NCBI GenBank assembly: GCA_964035575.1
Contig: OZ037902.1
Location: 806,001-870,000 of the forward strand
Source of the DNA: Rhynchopus sp. YZ270_cl-10
Lineage: Eukaryota > Euglenozoa > Diplonemea > Diplonemida > Diplonemidae
DNA length: 64,000 bases
Direction of reading: 5' to 3'
In this document: positions 12,042-24,000 of the stretch, piece by piece
Layout of the letters: every line of letters starts with the position of its first letter
Numbering within the stretch: position 1 is the stretch's first letter
Notes under the pieces: model-generated
What the model saw: the letters and a program-made list of their open reading frames with translations, nothing else
Told to the model about the DNA's origin: nothing
Databases searched by the model: none
Made by a program: the position numbers and the translations under genes

Positions 12042-15000
12042 ATGGGTCGAATAACCGTCTGTTTGCTGACCTTTTTTGTTGTTGACGTGAGTGGCGGGGA
12101 TTGCTTGCATAGCACTGTCGCTTCGGTGTATGCTGACAACCTAATAGCACGGAGCACTTCCCTTGCTGATTATACCACTGTTGCAAAACGTGGTTTTTGG
12201 ACCCATACGGTTCCTATGCTAACCGCAAACCATAGTTGTGTATATGAAAACCAACCGATGACCAACTATCTCGGCACCTCTCCCATCACCTGCACTGCCT
12301 CCGACGCTTCTCTAGTATCCGACAACGACGCCATGACCCGCTTTCTGGAGGAAACCTTGGCCTCCGTCTTGCAAATCATCGCGGACACCTTCTCAGTGAC
12401 CCCTACCTCCCCGCAGCTCAACTTCTGGGACCCTTCTTTGTCTCAATCAAATGGATTATGGGTAGGTGGTGTACCCGATACTTGCGGTCCTTTTAATCTA
12501 AAAAACACTTGGTTGGAAACAGCATTAAACACCGTTGCAGGGTCGTCCAGCCTGCCTACTAGAAGTGACGATTCTACTTTAGGAATAGATATGGTGTTAA
12601 TGGTATCATTCTCCGCTTTGCCTACAGCCAATGCAAATACCCCTGCCTGGGGAGGCGCCTGTGTAGAAGATGTGTTAACCGGCCTTCCGAGACTCGCTTT
12701 TCTTAATGTAAACCCCTCCTTTTTGGGTCGTACGAAGCAACATGAAGTCGCCCTCTTCGAAAAAAGCCTGCTCCACGAATTGATCCACATAATGGGGTTT
12801 TCCTCTATGTATTGGGCACGCCTTTCTGGAGACGCAGAACGGTCGCCGAAGGTACGGGATTTGACAAAGACTATGTCCTTTGCGAGGGAGAATCTTGCGT
12901 GCGTGGAGCTGTCGCAGACAATAGAGATTCTTGAGGATGCGGAGAGCGCTTCTGCATATCAGACGCATTGGGAGAAACAACTGTTTAATACCGAAGTAAT
13001 GGCGCAGCGGGATGCCGGTTTGGACACTGCAAACCCGGTTGTGTTCTCTTATTTGACGTACTACTATTTTGCATCACTGTCAAACGACACATCTGCGCCA
13101 TTGAGTTCTAACTACCTCACACTCTATGATACTCACGTTGAGGAGCTTCTTTGGGGAAAAGGCAAAGGATGCGGCTTTCTCCGAGAATGCCAGCATACTG
13201 CAGGGAATTCTTCGTACCTCGAATTTTGCAACCCCCTTCAAGCAGACTCTGCCTCTTCTCCGCAATCCTTAGTCACCAATGGACGGACCCGGTTGCAGTG
13301 TACCTATCCTTCTGGAGTGGCGAAGGGAGGGTGCAATGCTGTTACTTATGCAACAAATCCGACGAATTTTAAATCAATCTTCGAATTCGCTTCGTACGGT
13401 GGGGTAGGAGAGGAGCTGGCGTTTTGCCCTATAATCACTGCACAAAAGGTTTGTTCAGATGAATCGGAGATGACAACCAGAGATTACCCTATAGAATACT
13501 ATGGAATCGGGTCGAGATGTGTTGACTCTCAAGATCGAGGTGCGCTGTGCTTGAAGACATGCTGTGGGCAGAACGAATATGGTGGTTATCTGTTGCATCT
13601 TATCATCACCACTGCACAGGCAGAATCTACCACAGCAACAGAAACTATCTCATGCCCATATGATGGATCAGCAAGCAACGTTACTTCCACTGCCTGGGGA
13701 CAACTGTTCTGTCCTGATGCAAACCTTGTATGTGGTGGAGGCACACAAAACGCGGCGTACACAACAGGAATGAAATTTATGAGGATCCGGCCTTCTTTCG
13801 ATGACGCAGAGCTGCGTAGTGGCGAATGGGCATCGCAAGCAGAGCGATCGGTTCTTTCCCTTCCTGAGATTGATCTTCTCTTTGAGTTTCAGTTCTCCAC
13901 CCCCATCGCGGAGGACTTCAACCTCACTGTCTTCTTTCCTACAGAAGGGTATTCTCATACAAACGGAGAGGTCTCCATTGTTCTCATCTCCCCTTCCTAT
14001 TCTGGCACTGCAACCGATTCGACAATCTTGGCAGGATCCTATTTTGAAAGAACGCTCACGATAACGAGCCCCTTTTCGTATAACTATCGGATCACCCCTT
14101 GCGATACATTGGTATTTAAGGCAACAAACTTCACCACTCCGTCGCATTTTGGAGAAGAAGGGATCAATGGAGCATATCACGTCGTCTTGAGCACCAATGA
14201 AACTTCATATAAAAAGGCTTTTATCAATGCGAAGGGCGATGCGCTGCCTTATGTAAACACAACAGAGACTCCTTCCGTAACACATCAACCGACAGATACC
14301 ACATCACTTACCGTGACATTAACCGCAACGGAATCGCTTTCTGATACATGGACCTCTTCTGTCAGCCCAACCGTAGTGCCTCCGACTGCAACCAGGGTGT
14401 ATTCTCATACGGTATCTGGGAGTCTGTCTGTTCTTGCGGAGCTGCCGTGCTATTGTTACGGAAGGGGGAATTGTAAAAAAAGCTTGGCAACAAGGAGTTC
14501 TGCATGCTTCTGCGATGAAGGGTTTACCGGAAGGTTTTGTCAGCTGGAGGTGTGTCGGAGGGGGTCTTGCGGGGCGTGGGGGATGTGCACTTCTATGGTA
14601 GCAAACTTGAGTGTTACACAGATTCATGCGGAGGGGAATCAGGGGTTGGGTAACCCCCACTATCTTTCCCGGCAGTGGATGGTGGAAACCCCTCGCATGC
14701 CGCCCACCTTGCAAAGCGCTTACAAAAATGACAAACGCAATACACTCTTTCTCTCTGAGTCGAATGGAGTCGATGCGATAGGTTGGTTCAAACTTTGCCC
14801 CGATACACCGGCCCTAGATCTGCTCAACCTCAATGCAGTTCAGCTAGTGGACCTCCGTTCGTCCTTCTTCGAGAGCGACCCCTTCAACTGCGTCTCCCTT
14901 GAAAAAAGCTTTACCAAAGCGGATCTGAAAAGAGGGTTCAAGGTGATCTCATTCTCCCCGACGGTGGGGTTTAATGTTACATTGCAGTGGGTTTCCGATG

Positions 15001-18000
15001 GGGTCTTTGCTTTGAGTGTGAATCAGACAAATGTTCATGAAAATGTAGATTTGTCTGTTTTGGGGGCGAATTTGGATAATTTTGACTTTCAGCAGACACC
15101 CTATCATGGACACGACTTTGAAAAGGCACGTCTCCTTTGGGGGTCGGACTATGCATCAGACGACCGTACTGAACATGGCGAGGTGCACCTCAATGTGGGG
15201 CTCGAGGTTGATGCACGCCGTCTGCCTGACCTTGATGTGTACCTCTCCTCCTATGGGGCGTCTGCGTCCTACAGCACCCCGTATCAACGTGGCCTGACTG
15301 TGTCGTACAACCGTGATACGTCAAAAGCGACGCCATTGGTCGGGTATGTGGTAGTGCCCGGGTCAATGTTGGAATGGGTGTACGCAGATGCTGGGCAGCG
15401 TTTCTCGAAGTCTGCAAGGGTGTCAGCGCAGAAAGATGTGCAGGTGTCGTTGGGTGCGGCCCTATGGAACCAGCATGTGTTGTTCACATTCATCGATGAG
15501 ACTGCAGAGGAGAGGGAAGCAGCAGCGTCTGCTGCTGCAGTTGCTGCTGCGGCAGCTGCAGCAGGTGTGTCGGTGCCAGTATCCGCACCAAAGGTGTTTA
15601 AGACGATTAACCCGACAGTTGCGATTGACTATGCGATGCAGGCGTTTTATAGCATACAAGAGTTTACCTGTGAATGCCAGACGAATAGCACCGCGGGAAC
15701 AGTGTACGTCGACCTGGCAGACCCGGTGTGCAGAAGCTGCACGACGTCGTTTGTCACGACCATGGCGCCTGCCAGCCCTCTGTTCGGCACGACTGCTGCC
15801 CCCGCAGCAGTGCACCCGCCAGCATACCCAGAAGGCGACTGCACAAATCAATGCAACTGCCTCTCTGGGGGACAATGCGACCCTGTTGGTGCCTGCCTCT
15901 GCTCTGCGAACTTCACAGGGAAGGACTGCGAGCTGTGCAAGCCGGGGCACTATCCGAACACAAAATGCGACATATTCTGCGACTCTGTGGTGACCTGTCT
16001 GGGCCGTGGCACCTGCAACGGGTACGGCGAATGCGTCTGCCACTCAGAGTTCACCGGTGCGAACTGCGAGCAGCGCTCCTGCACCGACGCACACATACAA
16101 TGCAACCGCATAGGCACCTGCAAGAACCTACGCTCTCCACACGAAAGCTTCAAACACGCGTACCTCTACGGCCTCGCCGATCCACGGCTATGGGTCGACC
16201 CGCTATCACAGTCGAAGTTCCACCGCATCAAAGACTGGAACGAAGACTCGCATGTCTGGCACGACGGAGGCGAGGACACCTTTGATGCCTGGGGCGGCTT
16301 CAGCGTCTGTTCACTGACACACCCTTGCGAGCCTCTGCGCAACATCAACAACATGCATATGACACCTGCCATGCTGCAGCACGGCAACACCAAAGGCGTG
16401 CTGTGGAGTGGCTGGATCAACGAAGCGGTGTACATCCTCACCTTGGAGATAGACTCGGGGGATCCTTCTTGGATAGAGTTTGGCGGCTCCTATGGGGAGG
16501 AGTTTGACGTGCTCGACACCAACGACGAGATTGCCTTCCAAGGTGCCGAGGTGTCCATCCGGACACGCCATGTGTCGCTCCGCAACAAACGCCAGAGCGT
16601 GCTCTACGGGATTGGCCGCCCCTCCGGCAAATCACGTCTTTTCTCTGAAACGGTGCTCGACATCCAGAAGGTAGATGCGCACACAGAGCACATCAAAACC
16701 CCGACCCTGCACCCATCCGATGGTGCACCGCTCTCCATCTTCGTGTATTGGGGTCCGGTTACTAGGGAGCGTCTGAAAATGGGGGTAGAAATGACAGGGT
16801 TTGCCTCCTCTGCAGTCACCACTGCGTATTGCGAGGGCTGTGGGGTGCGGGGTGGGATGTGGTGTGACCGGTGCTCCATCAAGGCCTTCCCGGCGCCGCA
16901 GTTGCTGAGCTTTCCTACTTCGAAACCTTTTGGCTTTGACGATGTCGCCTGCGCAAAGACATGCGCCTGTGTGGGCATCGACAAGGACGAACCCTGCTCT
17001 GAGTCTGGTGTCTGCAAATGTACAGGAAAGCGTTCTGGCGACTTCTGTGAGACGTGCCTTCCAGAGTACTTCCCTTGGCCGTCCTGCGCAACGTACTGCC
17101 ACCCGTTGTACACCTGCGCAGGGCGTGGGGTCTGCGATGCGAGCGGGAAGTGTAACTGTTTGACAGGGTACACAGGTTTTTCTTGTCAGAGGCTGAGTTG
17201 CGAGGCGTCGTCGTGTGGTGCTGCGTGGAATGGGGGTACCGCCATCTGCGCGTCGCCGTCCGACTCTGCGTATCGAGTGCTGTGGCAGATCGGCCTCCAG
17301 GATAAGCAGAACACCGAGTTTGGGAAGAAGATTCTGCGCAATGTGTTCAACAAAGCAGCGCACATCGGACTGCGCACACCCTTGTCGGAGATCCCTGGGA
17401 CCATCACCGGGCCGGATGTGAGTACAAAGGACATAGCGCAAGGTGCCGCACCCTCAGAGTTCTCGCCCTTCTCCATCTCCTTCCCCCTGCCGGAGCGCAA
17501 CGTAACCGGGCACTGCTGGATCACCCCACCCCTGGGCCAGCCCTATTACGATTACAACGTGACGTCCGCAGCAGGCTGTGCAGGACGCTGGGACACAACC
17601 TCGCTGTGCTACATCCCGTTGGACCAGAAGTTTCACTTCGTGCCGAGTTGCCCGGTTCCCAGCCAGCAGGTCTTCTCGAACAACTCACGCTTCACAGTGA
17701 TCTTCCTCTTTCAAAACCCGAGCGCCCAGAAGGTCAAGATTAACTACTATTTCAACACCTTCTACGTCGGGTTTCAGGATGAGTTTTCCCTTGAGGTGGG
17801 CATCACGGTGCCGTTCTCGCTGATGCAGTGGGGCGGGATGAATGAGATGGTGGCGAAGGTGGAGCAGGGTGGGGTGCTGCACCTGGACTACGCGATCATG
17901 AGTGTGGTGACGAACGTAGGGGCGAACTCATCAGGGATGACGTCGTTCTACTCCGAGCCGCAGAAGGGGTCCAATGTGGACCTGTCGCGCCTAGGGACGT

Positions 18001-21000
18001 TGGAGCCGTCGTTTACGCCGCAGTTTGATTTGATCCAAGAGTCGAGCACGGCGTGGCAGTATCTATTGAGGGGGTCGGGCATCTTGAAGAGAAACGGGCA
18101 GCTGATCCCGACAGACTTCTTCAACAAGTACGGCTACTTCCAGGTGTGCCTGATGGTAGGTGTGGAGTGCAAGAACATCCTGCTCGCAAGCGAGAAGCGG
18201 CACCGCCTCGTCTGGCCCTTCGACATGGGTGGCGACAGCTTTGAGGTCAACTCACAGTCGCACAACGGCCTCGCAGTCGTCACCGTCAAGCAGACCACCT
18301 TCCGCAAGGGCACTCAGCGCTTCTACCTCACATACGGCGGACGCTTTGCAAACGAGACCGTCGGACGTTCCTTTACAACATTCAGAAAGGTCTTCGTGAT
18401 CGGCAACTACCCCGTCACAGGCAACATCCTTGTCAACTACAACACACGTCTCGACGCATCCAACGAGACAGGCTCCCCGCAGATGCACACAGTGTTTCTC
18501 TCCCCCTACTCGACCCCAGGGGACCCAGTGACAGTGTCCGTGACGCACAAACACGACAGGCTCCTGAACATCGACGGCATCACAACAACAGAGCGTGTGC
18601 TCGTGAACAACATCCCCAAGGAACTGAGCTTCGTCATGCAGTGGGGCTTCGTCGGCCAAACAGACCTTCTGAAGTACGTGTTCACAGCGTTTGGGCGGGA
18701 GGAGACAATCCAGTGTGTGTGCGCACCCGCCTTCTCTGGGGTGAACTGCGACACCTGCAAAGGTCTCGACTGCAGTGTCCCGCAGTGCCACTCTGAGTCG
18801 AAGTGCAGTGCGTGCAGCTACCCGCTGACAGGGGGGACGTGCGCGCAGTGTATGTTGGGCTTTACTTCGAAGCTGGTGCCGTCTGTTGTGGTGCCGGGTG
18901 TCTTTGACACGCAGTGCACATCGTCCTGCGCAACGGTGAACGACTGCAGCCAGCGAGGCATCTGCGCACTGCCCGACGTGTGCAGCTGCTTCCAAGGCTT
19001 CTTCGGCAAAACATGCGACCGCCTTGCAGCATGTCTCTCTGAATGCGTGGGGCCTGCCTTCACCCAGTGCGAGGCTGTCGCATGCTTCCCAGCATCCGTC
19101 CCAGGCATGAACACGAGGGTTGCTCTGTGCCCCTTCGGATGCTCACACGGCACGTGCTCGAGGTCGTTGCGTAGTTGTGTATGCGATACTGGCTGGCTCA
19201 ACTCGGACTGTTCGACACCCGACTGTGGCGGTGGGCTGCAGTGCTTTGGGCATGGTGTGTGCACAGACCCCTTTGTGTGCAAATGCCAAGACGGGTGGAT
19301 GGGGATCAACTGCGAGACGTCCATCTGTGGTGTAGAGACGAACTGCAACGGCTGCACACAGCGTAGCGGGTGTGGGTGGTGTGCCCTTACGGATGAATGC
19401 GTGCCAGCAGCCCCACAGGGTGGTGCCTTGAGCCCTGGCATAGGAGCACCACATGCATGCTCTGTGCACAAAACGTTCTTCAAGCGCCGTGAGTGCTACG
19501 TAGGCTTTGTGCACACCGACACCTTCGTGCGCGACCTCAGCTCCGTCAACTACCTCAACTGCAGTGCCGTATGCTCGCTCGACACCACCGGCACAGTGTG
19601 CACATCATGCATGGCGCTCGTGGACCCACGCACGCTGCGCTCGTCGTCACCTGCACCTGTCTCTTTTGCTTCAAGACAGCTGCTCCAGGTGAAGACAAGC
19701 CGCACCTTCAGCACGTCACTGTCTTTGACGAAATCTGTTACCGTATCGACAAGCGCCTCCCCTACGAGCACGATCACACCCATACGCACCTGCAGTGAGC
19801 TGTACGACATGAACTGGCTCCCGGACAACCTGGCCGCGAACTACGTGTGTGCGTGCACCCTGGAGCGTGCACAGCGACGCGACGACCGGTGGGACTGTAT
19901 GGAGCGCTTCTTCTCGCAGTACCTTGTCCCAGAGCAGGCGCTCGTTGCAGAGTCGATCCGGCGCAAGGAAGCGTACTCCGTGGACTTTGCGCTGCTCTCG
20001 AAGCAGGTCACATGCTGCGAGACGGAGTCGGTGTGCTGCAACACGACACTCCTACAGGAGATCGAGGCACGCACCTTGTCGTACGTGGACTGGTACTCTG
20101 CTAAGATGATCCCACTGCACCTCACCGCATACGACATGGCGCGTGCAGAGTGCGGCTGTGAGCTGTCGTGCACCAACCACCAGAGAGACGCGATCTGGTG
20201 GGTGCTGATCCAACACACGATCCCCTGCGCAGTAGGGTCGATGGCGTCGACCCTGCTGCACCCCTGCAAGCTGTCGTACTCACACAAGATCTCCGCCACA
20301 GTGCCGAAGCCGTATGAGTTCCCACCATGCCCACTGCTGACACCTTTGGTGCAGCGCAGCATGAGCTTTCCTACCACGTACGCTGAGGAGAAGACGCTTC
20401 TGCCGAACTTTGAGTACTCCTGCCACCACTGGGTGCGCGCTGAGACGGACCTGCCGCAGTGGGCCTGCTGCAACGCTGCGATGCGGTGTTATGCGGATTG
20501 CACCACCACGGTTGCGTCGTGCACGGCGACCTTCATACAATGCATACAGACACGCTTTGCATGCTACTCTTTGCTGGGGGTACACCAGTTGGTGGACGAG
20601 GTGCAGGAAGACAGCATCAGACATATGGAGTTCTCTGTTCTCAAAAGCATCATCCATGCAGAACCTATCCGCAACTCTGCGTGTGTCTGCGATGCGTCGA
20701 GCTTGCCTGCCGTGGGCAATGGTGTGAGCGTAGAGGGGCAGACCATCTGCTTTGAGGGGTGGCTCTTCAACGACAAGACAATGCAGTGCGATGTGCCGTC
20801 ATGCGACTGCAGCGGGCGCGGCGTCTGTGTGGAGGACCGCCACCAGGTGCCCTCATGCGAATGCACCACAGGCTATGGCGGGCGCTACTGCAACACACCC
20901 ACCTGGGCAGACGCATCCTCCTTTGGCCTCGGCCACATCGTCACCTGGGACGGTACCTGGTTCCGCCATCTCGGCTCCGGTCCATACAACCTCCTCAAAT

Positions 21001-24000
21001 CGGAGTCGCAGTCCGGAACACCCTTTCTCTTGCAGGCCTCGAAACGCTACCTGCCCTACCTCGGTGTCTCCGTGGTGGAGGCAGTGTCAATGCTCTACGA
21101 CGCTTTCACCCTGGATGTCCTGGTGCGTCAGAACTACACCTGCGCGGAGCTGTACACAAAGGTTGTCAAGCAGAATGCCGTCCTCTCGGCAAAAGCCGCT
21201 GCGGCTGCCGCAGCAGCAGCAGCTGCAGCGGGGACAACGAACAACGCGAACGCACCGAACCCAGCAGCGGCACCTACCGTTAAGTTGATTCCTTTGCCAC
21301 AGTGCGCACGGTCGGACATCACCATTCTCGTAAACGGCCTGCCGTACACATCATCGGACTTCTCCTGGAAGTATAAAACGTATCGTACCGGCGCTGTGTC
21401 CGCCTCGGTGTACACAGTGGAGACATATCATGAGACAGTGGTCATCGTCCGCGACAACACAGTGAAGCTCAAGCTTGGTGTGGTGTGGTCGGAAAAGCTG
21501 CAGCTGTACTTCATCAATACGGTGGTTGCGATCAGCATTCAGTACTTCACGAAGCGGGAGGGGCTGCTTGCGTCGCTTGACGGGAACCCTTTGAACGATA
21601 TTTCTGGGACCCGACCGGGAGGCGGCATCGTGAAGAACGTGCTTGCAGACCATCACGTCTTTGGAGAGTTCTGGCGTGCCGCCACCAGCAGCATCATCCC
21701 CCTCTACGGCGGCGACTCCTTAGCACCGGAGCTCGGCCTCCCACCCCAGCACACCTACTTCTCGATGCACAAGAACGTCCCCAAGGTCTTTCAATGCGAA
21801 GGTCTCCCACAGCCCTACGTCACCCCCTGCAGCATGGACCACGCGCTCCTCGCAGACCTGGCCTACACGAATGAGTTCATCGTGAACAACAGACTCTGCT
21901 CCTCCGACCGGATTGACGGCTGCTACGTGAGTGGTGCCTGCTATGAGAAGGACACCTGTCTGTGTCCGTATCCCTTGAATGCGACCAAAGGGTGTTCGGT
22001 GGATGCGACTGTCTCGCAGGTTGCGGTGGGGGTGCAGAATGTGGATGCACCATGCTATGCACTGCAGGGCTGCAGTGGGCGTGGACAGTGCACCACGACA
22101 AACGGTGTTGACACCTGCACATGCAACGTAGGGTGGGCTGGGCCACAGTGCACAAAGTCGCTGTGCGCTGCAGTGTGCGTTCATGGCTACTGCGGGGAGG
22201 ATATGTTCGGTGGTGCGGCGTGCATATGCTATGCAGGGTACACCGGACCTGCGTGCGACACCGTCAAACACTGCCCCGAGCTATGGGAGTGCCACGGACA
22301 TGGTGCATGCACCTATGATGGCGGCTGCTCCTGCCACTCCGGCTGGACCGGCGCACAATGCGACACACTAGAAGCAACGTTACCAGCATACTGCCCGCCC
22401 TCCATGACAGGCCGGTGGTGCACCGTACCCAGCTGCGACTGCACCGGACATGGCACCTGCATCATTGTAAATGACCTCCCACAATGCGACTGCTCTGCGA
22501 ACTGGTACACCGCGAACTGCATGGTATACTGCATCCCCGAGATCACCTGCACAGGACACGGCACCTGCGATGCAGAAGGGCTCTGCCAATGCACACCACC
22601 CTACCGTACTGCACAATGTGACATCGTCGACCCCACCATCAACACCGCATACAAAATACAACTGGTCACCCGCCCCACCGTGCACGCCCAGGGCCTCCCC
22701 CTCACCGTCTCCGCGACCATCAACGGCCTCAAAACGATCCCCTCTGGCTATGTCGTGCGGTGGTCTTCCCTTCCTGCGGGGCTCTTTCAGGCGACCTCAG
22801 AGAATAAAATGGATGTTGAGATTTCCCGCGACGCCTTCGTCTGCGTATCGAAGCTGTCCACCGGCATCAGCGATGTTCTGCGGAAATGCCAATACCGGAT
22901 TGTCCTTGAACTCTACCTGGTCATTGCGGTTCTGTCCTCTGACTTCCTTGATGTCCCCATCCTCGAGGCACCTACCTTCAGCAACAATATGCAGATCTCC
23001 GGTGGCAGCGACATCGGCCCTGCCATCTACCTGGAAGAGTTCTCCGAGCAGATCACCCTCAACGCTGGCCTCTGGATCACCCCATCACCACCCAACCTCT
23101 ACGCCTTTGAGGTGGAGATGGCAGGCACGCTCCTCAACCTCCCTGTTAACGGTGCTTTTACCTACCAGGTGTCCCCTACTGTGGTTGTCTCTGCCCCGCC
23201 GATGTTGTGCTCCATCAAAACACACAACGTTTCCCTTCAGTTCTTTGTCTCTGTGAAGAGCGGGAACGGTGCGGTAGCGAGAATGCAGTTCACCTTGGGG
23301 AAGCCGGTGTTGTTGATACGCAAAGCGTTGCTTGCGGTGCCAGGGTATCTTGAGTCGATCCGGACGAAGTACAACGATGTGGAAGCCGTCACTGCGGGGT
23401 TGATGTTGACGCAACGTATGCTTCCTGCCGATTGGCCGTGGGCGCTTTTTGCAGAATTGCTGCAGGATCCGGCTGGTGTGATGCGGCTTCCAGGTGACCC
23501 ATTGACCACGAAGCATACCCCTGATACCTATCGGTTGGCAATGTTCGGTGCAATGGTAGCGTTGCAGAGGATGTTGAGCTACCCAGACTCACCTCCGACG
23601 TGTGGTACCATAGATGCGTCGGGTGATGCACCGGTGTTGAATAGCTCGAGGTATCCAAGGAGGATAGGGTTCGTGGAGGGCATGTTTGACTCTGTGCTGC
23701 AGCAGGAGCTTGGCTCTGCAGGCATGGTGGACCCTGTGATTGTGAAGGGGCTTCTGAACGCTGTGTCGTCGCTTGCTAATGCGCAGAAGCGTTTTGCAGC
23801 GACCCCCGCGATCCTGCGGAAGCTGCCGTCGGACCTCATCAGCGACACCGTCACAGCGAACATCTACACCGCATCGCACCGCAAGACCTTTGTAGTCAAG
23901 GACCTCGGGGTCTTCACCACAAACGCCTTTCCCCTTCAGAACACAGAGCTCCTGCTCTCCTCCATCAGCGCAGGGAACGACCGCTCCTCGGTGGTGCTCG